Source: Candidatus Dadabacteria bacterium (GTDB taxonomy: Bacteria > Desulfobacterota_D > UBA1144 > Nemesobacterales > Nemesobacteraceae). Taken from it: 64,000 nucleotides of DNA. Positions 56,664 to 64,000 of this stretch are shown here, one piece after another. Positions within the stretch are counted from its first letter, which is position 1. Each line of letters opens with the position of its first letter. The translations under genes were made by a program, and so were the position numbers. The notes beneath the pieces are model-generated. The model was not told the DNA's origin. It did not search any database and was given only the letters and a program-made list of their open reading frames with translations. The stretch lies in assembly GCA_022827275.1 (NCBI GenBank), contig JAJDTG010000022.1, positions 62,001 to 126,000 of the forward strand. Direction: 5' to 3'.

Positions 56664-57590
56664 TTAATCTCTTCTCCGCGAAAACCAGCCCCAGGTGCTG
56701 GAAAGCCCCTCGTGCAAGGTTGCCTGCGCGCTCCATCCGAGCTTTTCGGCCACAAGGGAGCAGTCAAGACTTATTCTTCTTACTTCCCCGGGGCGCTCTT
56801 TTTCATGGATGGTGGTGAATTCGATTTTAGTCACCTCCCCCAGTATGCGCACTATGTCGTTTACAGAGATCTCGATCGAGGTTCCTATGTTGAAAGTCCC
56901 TTCTTCCTTGAGGGTCGCGGCGAGCAGGTTTGCCCGCGAGACATCGGAGACGTGCACGTAATCCCTAGTCTGTTCTCCATCTCCGAATATGAGGCAAGGT
57001 TCCCCGCTGATTATTTTCTCGCAGAAAATCCCTATTACGCCGGCTTCCCCCTCGGGATTCTGTCTTTCTCCATACACGTTCGCGTATCTAAGGATAACGT
57101 GTCCGAAACCGTGGTTTTTCGAATGATATCTTACGTAATTTTCCGTTGAGAGTTTCGAGATTCCGTAAGGGGAGAGGGGGAGGGCTGGGGTCGATTCACC
57201 TGCGGGAAGTTTTTCCGGTTCTCCGTAGAGGGCGCCTCCGGTCGATGAAAAGATAAATTTTTCGGCTTTGTGTTCCGCGCAGAGCCTAAGAACGTTAAGG
57301 GAACCGCCTATGTTTACATCGGCGTCAAAACCGGGGTTCTCAACCGAGCTTCTTACGTTTATCTGCGCTGCGTGATGATTAACGATTTGGGGGCGGAATT
57401 GGCGAAACGCCTTTTCAAGTCGGGCGAAATCCCTTACGTCGCACTCGATGAATTCGGCTTCGGGAGGAATGTTGTCCTCAGATCCCGTTGAGAGGTTGTC
57501 GACCACTAGAACCTCGTGGCCCTCGGAAATATAGGCTTCGCATACCCAGGAGCCTATGAAACCCGCTCCGCCTGTGACTATTATTCTCAC
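56664..57590 (-). CDS. NAD-dependent nucleotide-sugar epimerase/dehydratase (GalE-like)
   Basis: A 308-residue extended short-chain dehydrogenase. The NAD loop is TGGAGFIGSWV, with VVDNLSTGS after it. The catalytic set is SSTGGALYGE and YGISK (Tyr and Lys). ILRYANVYGERQNPEGEAG and DYVHVSDVSRANL are typical of UDP-glucose 4-epimerase relatives. It probably makes a sugar nucleotide for surface polysaccharide. No glycan cluster is adjacent. Confidence 0.88.
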   Translation of the reverse strand: MRIIVTGGAGFIGSWVCEAYISEGHEVLVVDNLSTGSEDNIPPEAEFIECDVRDFARLEKAFRQFRPQIVNHHAAQINVRSSVENPGFDADVNIGGSLNVLRLCAEHKAEKFIFSSTGGALYGEPEKLPAGESTPALPLSPYGISKLSTENYVRYHSKNHGFGHVILRYANVYGERQNPEGEAGVIGIFCEKIISGEPCLIFGDGEQTRDYVHVSDVSRANLLAATLKEEGTFNIGTSIEISVNDIVRILGEVTKIEFTTIHEKERPGEVRRISLDCSLVAEKLGWSAQATLHEGLSSTWGWFSRRRD

Positions 57591-57690
57591 TTTTTTTCCT
57601 TCCGGATGCCGTGAAATAATAGTTTTCCCCTAGGGTTTTGTCAAAAAGCAGCTTAGTGCGAAGCTTAGAACTGGTTTAATCGTTCAGCGG

Positions 57691-57737
57691 ACAAAAAACG
57701 GGCATGCAGGTTTGTTGTTAACAACCTGATGCCCGTT
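57691..57737 (-). terminator. Rho-independent terminator of the lipoprotein gene
   Basis: On the minus strand a long stem (AACGGGCAT/ATGCCCGTT plus CAGGTT/AACCTG with one bulged base) is followed by TTTTTTG. It starts 36 nt after the stop codon. Confidence 0.88.
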
Positions 57738-57772
57738 GTTACGTTATGCTCCGCCGTTTCGCGGTATTCCAA

Positions 57773-58492
57773 TTACCGTTTCATGGGAGACAGCACGCCG
57801 TCAGCATCCAAGAGATCATGGCAATCCTTAAGAGAACCGTCATCGTCTGTCAGATATTTTGCCAATGCGGGGTGCACATCGTCTCCGCCCATTTCACCGC
57901 AGTGGGTATCTCCTATGTCCGCTAACTCAGGAGTCCCTGCCGGTACCATTACATATGGACAAATTACTACAGGTTGGTAGCCTGTGGCGTCATCGGCGCG
58001 ACGGTAGGCATAGCCGGCCCAGTAACCGGTATATATCGTGTCTGCTTGGATGTCAGAGTCGGTTCTTGCTACAAGAAAATATGATCCGGGCCTGTCAAAA
58101 TTTCCATCCGTTTCACTCACGTAATAGGTTGAAATAGTTTCGGCATTTGTATCGCTTTCGTCTACTTTTACTCCTACCTGTACAAAGGTTGCAGATCCGA
58201 AAGCAACACCACTTGCGGTGATCCTGACATTAGGCTCACTAAGGTCTCCAGGTTCTTCCTCGCGCAGGTCGACTTTTTCATTCGTACAATCCACTGTACC
58301 ATCTGCATTAACACTGGAATAGAATCCCCTCATCTCAATCGGTTCCACTTCATCATCATCGTCATCTAGAAGATCACAAGATGAAAGCGCTAGCAATCCT
58401 GTAAGGCCAAATGCTACCGATAAAGCAAGAATTCCGAGACCACGTAACCCTTGAAAACGGCGCAACGCAAGGCTGTTGTAAAGCTTCCACAT
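57773..58492 (-). CDS. Hypothetical lipoprotein
   Basis: 239 residues. A signal peptide with lipobox LALSSC (Cys about 39) is followed by an Asp run (DLLDDDDDEVE), which may keep the lipoprotein at a given membrane or bind cations. The rest is acidic and soluble with four Cys residues that could pair. No family recognised. It has its own GAGGAGGG ribosome-binding site, a promoter and a strong terminator, so it is a monocistronic, possibly well-expressed gene. Confidence 0.7.
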   Translation of the reverse strand: MWKLYNSLALRRFQGLRGLGILALSVAFGLTGLLALSSCDLLDDDDDEVEPIEMRGFYSSVNADGTVDCTNEKVDLREEEPGDLSEPNVRITASGVAFGSATFVQVGVKVDESDTNAETISTYYVSETDGNFDRPGSYFLVARTDSDIQADTIYTGYWAGYAYRRADDATGYQPVVICPYVMVPAGTPELADIGDTHCGEMGGDDVHPALAKYLTDDDGSLKDCHDLLDADGVLSPMKR

Positions 58493-58524
58493 AATAAGAT
58501 CCCTCCTCTAAGAATAATAACTTC

Positions 58525-58530
58525 ACTATA
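58525..58530 (-). promoter_or_regulatory. -10 element of the lipoprotein gene
   Basis: On the minus strand TATAGT preceded by TG (extended -10, TGTTATAGT), 32 nt before the ATG. No good -35 box is visible. Confidence 0.4.
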
Positions 58531-58751
58531 ACACAATTCGTATAGGAAAGGTTGTAGAATTTCTGTTTGTTTTAGGGGTCTGTTTTCGTATCAATATCCA
58601 AGGAAGTTTTAATGCTTCGGTTTATCCGGTTTTTAAGTTATACTCCCCTCGAAACCGGTCTTTTCTGCCGGAATAAAGATGTTTCATCGTTTCGGAGCAC
58701 CTGTGGCTTCCGGTCAACAGGCCGGATCAAAATAATCAGGTTTAATTCGCT

Positions 58752-59528
58752 ATGCTTCTCGCAATTGACGTCGGCAACACGAGCATAATGGTCGGAATAT
58801 TTTCCGGAGAGGATCTCGTATACAGTTTCAGAATTGATACCGACAGAACCAAGAGTCCTGATGACTACGGAATTATCTTATTCGGGAAGATGGACGAGAA
58901 AGACATATCTCCCTCTTCGTTCAGCGGTTCCATACTCTCCTGCGTGGTCGCCGAGATGGAGGAGGGGGTGGCGAAACTGGTGGAGAAATATTTCGGTCAC
59001 CGGCCCATAATCGTGGGTCCTGAGACAAGAACGGGAATGCCAATTCGGATTTATAATCCCGAGGAGCTCGGAGCCGACAGAATAGCAAACGCCGTCGCAG
59101 CCTACCACCGCTTCGGCGGAAGCGTGATAGTGGTTGATCTGGGTACGGCGACCACTTTTGACTGTGTTTCTGAAAAGGGAGAATACCTGGGCGGAGCTAT
59201 AGTTCCGGGGATCGAGCTTTCTACGGTGGCGCTTTACCACGGAACTTCCAAGCTTCCGAAGGTTGATCCCGAGAAGCCCGAACAGGTAATTGGCAAAGAC
59301 ACTGTAGAGTGCATACAGTCAGGGCTGTTTTACGGTTACGCCTCGATGATTGACGGGCTTTGTGAGAAACTCAAGGAGGAGATGGGCTCCTCTCCCGAGA
59401 TCGTGATGACCGGGGGATTCGCCGAAGCTATCTCTGAGGAGTGCGCCTGCACGAACCGGGTCGATAAGGACCTTGCTCTCCACGGCCTGAGACTGCTCCA
59501 TGAACTCAACTCTCAGATACTCTGTTAG
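58752..59528 (+). CDS. coaX: Type III pantothenate kinase
   Basis: 258 residues. It phosphorylates pantothenate, the first step of coenzyme A synthesis. ASKHA-fold motifs: LLAIDVGNTSIMVGIF (phosphate loop), GADRIANAVAAYHRFGG, VVDLGTATTFDCV and GGAIVPGIELS. It complements coaD at 38 kb. The start lacks a strong ribosome-binding site. The 259-bp upstream region holds no other gene. Confidence 0.96.
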   Translation: MLLAIDVGNTSIMVGIFSGEDLVYSFRIDTDRTKSPDDYGIILFGKMDEKDISPSSFSGSILSCVVAEMEEGVAKLVEKYFGHRPIIVGPETRTGMPIRIYNPEELGADRIANAVAAYHRFGGSVIVVDLGTATTFDCVSEKGEYLGGAIVPGIELSTVALYHGTSKLPKVDPEKPEQVIGKDTVECIQSGLFYGYASMIDGLCEKLKEEMGSSPEIVMTGGFAEAISEECACTNRVDKDLALHGLRLLHELNSQILC

Positions 59529-59892
59529 GAAAATCGTCTCGGAAACCACCTGTTTTGTCCTTTCCCTTGAACTCAAAGACGGTTATCGCCACTGGGTTTT
59601 TCCAAACGCGGAATGGATGGACAAGAGAAAAAAGGCTATCGGGATTGAATTTGAGGAAAACGATCTTTGGCTTTTTCTCCGCGGGCAGTGCTGCTCGGCA
59701 AAAGCCGATTTTTTCGTTTCCGGGAGCTATGTTTCGAGTCACGAAGGTCCTTCCAGACTCTCTTTTCGTCTCGATGCCTTGCCGCTCCTTTGGGGCAATT
59801 ACGTCTTGCTCTCTCCCAGCTGGGGACGTCACTCGGAAAGAAAGATGTGGCTTCTAATTCCCTCTTCGGGACGGGAGCGCGGGCGGCAATAA
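59500..59892 (+). CDS. LigD 3'-phosphoesterase-like protein, catalytic residues missing
   Basis: 130 residues overlapping coaX by 29 nt. The sequence CFVLSLELKDGYRHWVFPNA, then KKAIGIEFEEND, then RLSFRLDALPLLWGNYVLLS and KMWLLIP, follows the order of LigD phosphoesterase domains (DLRLE-dG-SWAVPKGP, krLAvEVEDH, F-L-G-L-G-w-LVR, WLLIK). The His residues of the usual HxxR/LHYD and EDH motifs are absent, so activity is doubtful. Likeness is by eye; it could be an unrelated small gene. Confidence 0.5.
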   Translation: MNSTLRYSVRKIVSETTCFVLSLELKDGYRHWVFPNAEWMDKRKKAIGIEFEENDLWLFLRGQCCSAKADFFVSGSYVSSHEGPSRLSFRLDALPLLWGNYVLLSPSWGRHSERKMWLLIPSSGRERGRQ

Positions 59893-59902
59893 GGGGGCTA
59901 TT

Positions 59903-62629
59903 TCAAGCCAGATCAGGAGGTGCTTGCGTATGGGTTTGCGTTTCCGGAAGAATTTTAATCTGCCCTTTAGGTTCCTCAGGTCCGGGGTCGTAAAAAATTT
60001 CCTTTTCGTTTGCTAGGAACACACCTTTCCATAACGCGTATCCTTTTCTGCTCATGTGAAGGCCGTCTTCAGTGAACAATTCCTCCCTTATATTCCCGCT
60101 CTCATCCAGCATGTGGTCGTAGACATTCAGGTAAAAGGTGTTGGGCTCTCTTGACAGAAACTGTCTTGTTAGATCGTTTGACGCCTCGATTCTGTCAAGG
60201 AAATGGAACCTTGCGGGACTCGGTTTTATTGAGACGAAGGTAAATTTCGTGTGAGGGTAGGATTCTCTGAAGCGGTAGTAAAAATCCACAAAGAAATTCA
60301 GTACCTGTCTTGGTATGCAGCCGTCCCCTATATCGTTATCGCCCGCATAGAAAACCAAGGATTTAACGTCATTCGGTTTTATAAGTCGCTCGAAATAATG
60401 CAGACAGTAAGAGATTCTGGCGCCGCCGAAACCAAGGTTCACAATGTTATATCCGGGGAAATTCCTCGCAATGCCCCTCCAGAGGCGGAAACTGGAGCTG
60501 CCATAAAATACCGTTGCGTCATCCTTTTTCCCCACGTGGCGTCTCTCAAGGATCCTTACGTCCTGCTCAAACAGGTTTTTATCAATTGCCGGGGATTCTT
60601 TTTCGACCTGCTCGAAAGTTTTTAAGTTTATCTTGGTGGATTCTGCTCGCCTTGCAAGTCCCGCTGCCTCTTCCACATATTTTCTGTACTCGTTTCCATA
60701 TTCCCTGACGAACTCAAAGAGCCTGTCTTTGTTCTCCTCCGGGTTTTTTACGTAATCGGATACCCTGAAGGGTTTTTTTATCACTAGGGAGAACACGTTG
60801 TGGTTTATTCTTTTGTCGAAGTTCGCCACCGCTACGGGAACGATGTAGGGCTCAGGTGAGACGGATGCGGCCAGAAGAAAAGCGCCGAGCTTGAACGGAC
60901 CGGGCGATTCCTCCGTTGTCATGCTGGTTCCCTCTGGACTTATTACTATGTTAAATCCTTTTCCTAGATGCTCCTTGGCCGTTTCATAGAACTTTTTCCT
61001 CCAAGCTTTTCTCCGCTCGGGGGTTTCTTGGGAGAGATCGGATTCGTCGGTGTAGACATTTATGTGTCCAAGCCTTTTATAGTAGTATTCATGTCCGTAT
61101 TCTTCCGCCCTTGGAACGCGTACGACGCGTATCCCGGCCTCGCCGTACTTGGCGTAGAGAACCATCGAGCTTATGAAGTGAGAATCGAGCGTAATCTGAA
61201 AATGGTTGGGAAGGGTGTTATAGGGATGGTTAAGCAGGTGATTGTATATGAAGATGTGTCCAGGCTCATCTGGCAGATTCTCCCAGCCTTCAATTACGTA
61301 GGGAGTGCTGTTGAAGACTCCTGCGAACTGCTTGGCCGCCATGGTCCTTATTTCGGTCGGAGAAAGTGACTTGGGCGCCGCGGTCACGGACTGATAGACG
61401 TTTTTTAAGCCCTCGAAAAAATTGTATTCCTTGTAGATTTTTCCGAGGATGTCGAGGCTGAGACGGGACAGTTCCCTCTCGAGGCTCTCGCCTTCTTTCT
61501 CCAGTCTGAACAGAAGCCGGAAAGCGTCATCTAGCGTGAGAGGGCTGTTTAGCAGATGGGGAAGCTTATGAATGGGGGAGTTTACGCTTAGCTGCATGGA
61601 GTTTTGCTCGATAAGGTTGCTTATAGCCAGTATTTCTCGTTCGTATCTTTGCGATATGAGCCCCGCGCGGGCATTTCGAAGCCGGATCGACACCAGCCAC
61701 AGAAGTCTTCTGGCCAGAGCCAGCGCCGATTGGGGGTCCTTGTTCAGGATTTTATGAAGGTTGCGGGCGCTTATGTGATAGATAACCGAGTTTCTGCTCG
61801 CAACAGCGGTAACGTCGTTTGATCCGGCGGGGGCGGCACCCATCCATCCGACCATGTATCCCGGGAGGTTGATCAGGTGAAGTGCGGCGGATTCCTCGAT
61901 TCCTCCCTGCGCCCCGTCGGGAGAGAAGCACAGTGCCGCCTTTCCATAAGCCAGTATGTCTATTCCTTTCGAAGCATCCCCTTGGTTGAATATGGGTTCG
62001 TTGTTTAGATAGTATTTTTTCTGGGTCGCTTTTGCCAGCTGGCGCAGCGTTTTATCAGGGAAAACCTCGAAAAAAGGAGATTGCCTCAGAAGCTGAAGCG
62101 AGGTAGGTACGGATATGTATTTCCCTTCCTGGGAAAAGTCGCCCGTTTTTCCCGTCTCAATGTCCCAATTAACGTTGTTGTATTCTGCAAGCTCGGTTCT
62201 CACATGCCTTAAAAGGTTTATGCTTTTGCCGAGAACGAACAGCAGGAATTCGCGCCCAAGAAGGGGTTCCTGGTCAAAGAATTTTTCAAGATTCTGGTGA
62301 TTCCACTTTAGCAGGACGCAGGGCCTTTCACATGTGATTGTTGTGTAGTAGCGTTTGGGAGAGCGAAAACCCGACCAGCCTACGGGAGTGAATTTCTCAT
62401 CACTTTTTCCCACCGAGAATTCCTTGGTTCTGTCTTCGACGCTGATTGAGAAATTCACCAGGCCCTCTATGAGAAAGTAGAAAGAATGGCTGGGTTCGAA
62501 CTGTTTGGTGAGAACATAGCGTTCCGGCACTTCTATCAGTTCGCCTATCTTAAGCAGGAAATCGGTTTTGTCTTTCTCGAAATTCGAAACGAACGGAAGT
62601 TCGTTGAATATCTCTCTTTTTTCCCACAT
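59903..62629 (-). CDS. Fusion protein: two cNMP-binding-like domains, PlsC-like acyltransferase, SGNH hydrolase
   Basis: 908 residues, no signal peptide or obvious membrane helix. Domain 1 (about 11-130) and domain 2 (about 175-315) look like cyclic-nucleotide-binding folds (FEPSHSFYFLIEGLVNFSI; NNEPIFNQGDASKGIDILAY), but the phosphate-binding Glu/Arg cassette is not kept. A helical linker leads to a PlsC-like acyltransferase (about 440-650) with IFIYNHLLNHPYN and VISPEGTSMT; the usual HX4D Asp is absent. The last domain (about 700-880) is an SGNH/GDSL hydrolase: FYGSSSFRLW, NLGFGGARIS, GDND (Asn765) and Asp855/His858 in EDGLHMS. I infer a regulated lipid- or acyl-remodelling enzyme. It is convergent with the LigD-like gene and has no operon partner. 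Confidence 0.85.
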   Translation of the reverse strand: MWEKREIFNELPFVSNFEKDKTDFLLKIGELIEVPERYVLTKQFEPSHSFYFLIEGLVNFSISVEDRTKEFSVGKSDEKFTPVGWSGFRSPKRYYTTITCERPCVLLKWNHQNLEKFFDQEPLLGREFLLFVLGKSINLLRHVRTELAEYNNVNWDIETGKTGDFSQEGKYISVPTSLQLLRQSPFFEVFPDKTLRQLAKATQKKYYLNNEPIFNQGDASKGIDILAYGKAALCFSPDGAQGGIEESAALHLINLPGYMVGWMGAAPAGSNDVTAVASRNSVIYHISARNLHKILNKDPQSALALARRLLWLVSIRLRNARAGLISQRYEREILAISNLIEQNSMQLSVNSPIHKLPHLLNSPLTLDDAFRLLFRLEKEGESLERELSRLSLDILGKIYKEYNFFEGLKNVYQSVTAAPKSLSPTEIRTMAAKQFAGVFNSTPYVIEGWENLPDEPGHIFIYNHLLNHPYNTLPNHFQITLDSHFISSMVLYAKYGEAGIRVVRVPRAEEYGHEYYYKRLGHINVYTDESDLSQETPERRKAWRKKFYETAKEHLGKGFNIVISPEGTSMTTEESPGPFKLGAFLLAASVSPEPYIVPVAVANFDKRINHNVFSLVIKKPFRVSDYVKNPEENKDRLFEFVREYGNEYRKYVEEAAGLARRAESTKINLKTFEQVEKESPAIDKNLFEQDVRILERRHVGKKDDATVFYGSSSFRLWRGIARNFPGYNIVNLGFGGARISYCLHYFERLIKPNDVKSLVFYAGDNDIGDGCIPRQVLNFFVDFYYRFRESYPHTKFTFVSIKPSPARFHFLDRIEASNDLTRQFLSREPNTFYLNVYDHMLDESGNIREELFTEDGLHMSRKGYALWKGVFLANEKEIFYDPGPEEPKGQIKILPETQTHTQAPPDLA

Positions 62630-62784
62630 AAAAACAAATCATACCTTTTTTGCTGCCATAATATACTTTATCGGCGGAAGTCGGCTGACTGCCAGGATAA
62701 GATCAAGGACTCTTTCGCAATTTTGCTAAAAAGAATTTACACTGATTCGAAAAAACTACAGAAACTTTTTCCAAGGAGACTCAG

Positions 62785-63087
62785 ATGATAAAACGTATGG
62801 TGATGTGGAAACTGAAGGATTCACACGAAGGAATGGGCAAGGATGAGCTTATTGCCGAGTTCGAACAGGAAATAGAGGGACTGAAAAGCGCCGTTCCGGA
62901 GATAAAGACTATGGAGCTTGGCAAGAGTTTCAGCGAGCTTCCCGTCACGTACGATGTAGCCCTCTATTCTGAGTTCGACTCAAAGGAAGATTACGAAGTT
63001 TTCCTGAAGCATCCCGAGCACTTAAAGGTTGGGAAGTTCATCCGGCAGATAAGAACGGATGTGGCTCTTGTCGAATACGAAACGTGA
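62785..63087 (+). CDS. Dabb-family (stress-responsive A/B barrel) protein, copy 1
   Basis: 100 residues: MIKRMVMWKLKDSHEGMGKD, IEGLKSAVPEIKTMELGKSF, YDVALYSEFDSKEDYEVF and HPEHLKVGKFI, the dimeric alpha/beta-barrel (Dabb) pattern. Function in bacteria is mostly unknown. A strong AAGGAG site precedes the ATG. About 56 of 100 residues equal copy 2 without gaps. Confidence 0.88.
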   Translation: MIKRMVMWKLKDSHEGMGKDELIAEFEQEIEGLKSAVPEIKTMELGKSFSELPVTYDVALYSEFDSKEDYEVFLKHPEHLKVGKFIRQIRTDVALVEYET

Positions 63088-63165
63088 TTTTCCTGGTTCA
63101 GCCTTGCGGTTGAATAAGGGAATATATCAAGCACAGACACCCTGTTATCCGCTTTTATCGGCATA
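63085..63165 (-). pseudogene. Duplicated fragment of the tsaD 3' end
   Basis: On the minus strand the frame reads ADNRVSVLDIFPYSTARLNQ then ENHVS. The C-terminus of the tsaD gene at the window end reads ADSRVSALDISPYSTARRNQ then KNHVS: about 20 of 25 residues are equal. The fragment lacks a stop at the matching place and has no start, so it is non-functional and was carried along by the Dabb duplication. Confidence 0.75.
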
Positions 63166-63291
63166 ATATATACTCTCTGTTGCCAAAAGCCGGATAACTG
63201 TCTGGATAGGATAGGGACTTTTTCGCAATTCCATAAAAAATAATTTATACTGTTCAATAGAGCTAAAGACACCTTTTCCAAGGAGACTAAA

Positions 63292-63594
63292 GTGTTAAAG
63301 CATATAGTGATGTGGAAAATCAAGGATTCGCACGAAGGGATGGACAAAAATGAGATCATGGACAGGGTCAAGAAGGATCTCGAGGGCCTCAAAAATTTTA
63401 TCCCTGAGATAAAGACCATGGAGATCGGCAGGAATTCTAACGAACTTCCCACATCGTTTGATATTGCTCTTTATTCCGAGTTCGAGTCGATGGAAGATCT
63501 TGAGATCTACAAAGAGCATCCCGAGCACGTAAAGGTCGCGCAGTTCATCCGGCAGGTAACGGCAGATGCGGTTGTTGTAGACTACGAAACGTGA
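63292..63594 (+). CDS. Dabb-family (stress-responsive A/B barrel) protein, copy 2
   Basis: 100 residues starting at a GTG with an AAGGAG site: LKHIVMWKIKDSHEGMDKN, IPEIKTMEIGRNSNELPTSF and HPEHVKVAQFIRQV. It arose by tandem duplication with copy 1. Its end overlaps the tsaD stop codon of the convergent gene by 13 nt. Confidence 0.88.
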   Translation: MLKHIVMWKIKDSHEGMDKNEIMDRVKKDLEGLKNFIPEIKTMEIGRNSNELPTSFDIALYSEFESMEDLEIYKEHPEHVKVAQFIRQVTADAVVVDYET

Positions 63595-64000
63595 TTTTTT
63601 TGGTTCCGTCTGGCGGTTGAATAAGGGGATATGTCAAGTGCGGATACCCTGCTGTCTGCGTACATGTGGTAACCGAGCGTGGCTATCATGGCCGCGTTAT
63701 CGGTGCAAAGGGCAGGCGAGGGGATAAAAACATTTATTCCTTCGCTTCTTATTCTCTCTTCGCTTAGTTTCCTTAGCCTTGAGTTGCATGCTACACCACC
63801 TGCTAAAACGACGCTTCCCACTCCATTCTTTCTCGCGGCGTTAAGCGTCTTGTCAATAAGGGTTTCCACTATGGCTTCCTGATACCCGGCGCATACGTCA
63901 AAGAGATTTTCTTCGGTTTCGACCGGGTTTTTCCTTATGTGATTAAGAAGAGCGGTTTTAAGCCCGCTGAAACTGAAATCAGGGGATTCATTGTTAAACG
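63582..64000 (-). CDS. tsaD: tRNA threonylcarbamoyladenosine modification protein TsaD (3' part; 5' end outside window)
   Basis: The frame stays open to the window edge. The visible C-terminal 139 residues include SPDFSFSGLKTALLNHIRKN, VLAGGVACNSRLRKL and FIPSPALCTDNAAMIATLGY, which are diagnostic of TsaD/Gcp. The protein transfers threonylcarbamoyl to A37 of ANN-reading tRNAs with TsaB and TsaE. The last 25 residues are duplicated further left. The stop codon lies inside the end of the second Dabb gene. Confidence 0.95.
   Translation of the reverse strand, partial: FNNESPDFSFSGLKTALLNHIRKNPVETEENLFDVCAGYQEAIVETLIDKTLNAARKNGVGSVVLAGGVACNSRLRKLSEERIRSEGINVFIPSPALCTDNAAMIATLGYHMYADSRVSALDISPYSTARRNQKNHVS

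Larger units (their letters stand above)
62655..63665 (+). repeat. Tandem duplication of a Dabb gene with flanks (about 507 bp unit)
   Basis: Two units start at CATAATATACT / CATAATATATACT and share TTCGCAATT, TTTCCAAGGAGACT, the Dabb coding region, GTGATTTT, GCGGTTGAATAAGG and CCCTG in order. The gene starts are 507 bp apart. The end of each unit matches the last part of tsaD on the minus strand. Confidence 0.8.

Overview
The window reads as a chromosomal segment of a free-living, diderm (Gram-negative) bacterium. It encodes a TonB-dependent receptor, porin-like and beta-barrel outer-membrane proteins, several lipoproteins and a type II secretion system. Most genes are housekeeping genes of moderate GC, packed in short operons with good Shine-Dalgarno sites. 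The mix (NtrB/NtrC next to glnB-glnA, gspC-K, cytochrome c-FTR1 fusion, DUF3568 lipoprotein, tandem Dabb genes) recalls deltaproteobacteria-like or Dadabacteria-like lineages. That placement is an impression from gene content only; no rRNA is present to settle it.

Layout. 1-2.6 kb: the end of an M16 peptidase gene, an MscS channel, tRNA-Lys and tRNA-Leu. 2.7-8.4 kb: a redox/iron locus with ApbE flavin transferase, a His-containing small membrane protein, a periplasmic FMN-binding protein, a porin and, divergently, a cytochrome c-FTR1 permease. 8.5-12.1 kb: tig-clpP-clpX and a Trm112-like gene. 12.2-18.7 kb: a TonB receptor, an alpha/beta hydrolase, ruvX preceded by the remnant of a dicarboxylate symporter, and DUF3568, DUF1152 and BtrH-like genes. 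18.8-28.5 kb: gspC-D-E-F-G-H-I-J-K, ending 2 nt before a tRNA-Leu with no gspL or gspM. 28.5-35.3 kb: a nitrogen-control block (glnA, glnB, rnc, ntrC, ntrB, hom) with a sequence matching the NtrC site in the glnB/rnc intergenic region. 35.4-39.0 kb: two tRNA-Ala genes, a signal-less periplasmic-binding-fold protein, aspC, coaD and rsmD. 39.3-41.4 kb: a small accessory module (Rieske oxygenase, small membrane protein, TetR regulator) with a 40-bp palindrome at its promoter. 41.7-46.1 kb: gyrA, thioesterase, GST, sirtuin and tRNA-Gly. 46.2-52.4 kb: proB-mltG, a MoxR-VWA pair, a beta-barrel protein and a DUF3426-like protein. 52.7-57.6 kb: guaB, guaA, two overlapping tiny genes and a nucleotide-sugar epimerase. 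57.7-64 kb: a lipoprotein, coaX, a LigD-phosphoesterase-like protein, a 908-residue fusion protein, tandem Dabb genes and the 3' part of tsaD.

The most unusual items are four. (1) The 908-residue protein joins two cyclic-nucleotide-binding-like domains, a PlsC-like acyltransferase and an SGNH hydrolase. (2) The ApbE/FMN-binding/membrane-protein/porin cluster sits back to back with a cytochrome c-FTR1 iron permease and may be a flavin-based iron-reduction and uptake system. (3) A tandem duplication of a Dabb gene carried a piece of the 3' end of tsaD with it. (4) A dicarboxylate symporter has decayed to its last helix, which still carries the ribosome-binding site of ruvX.
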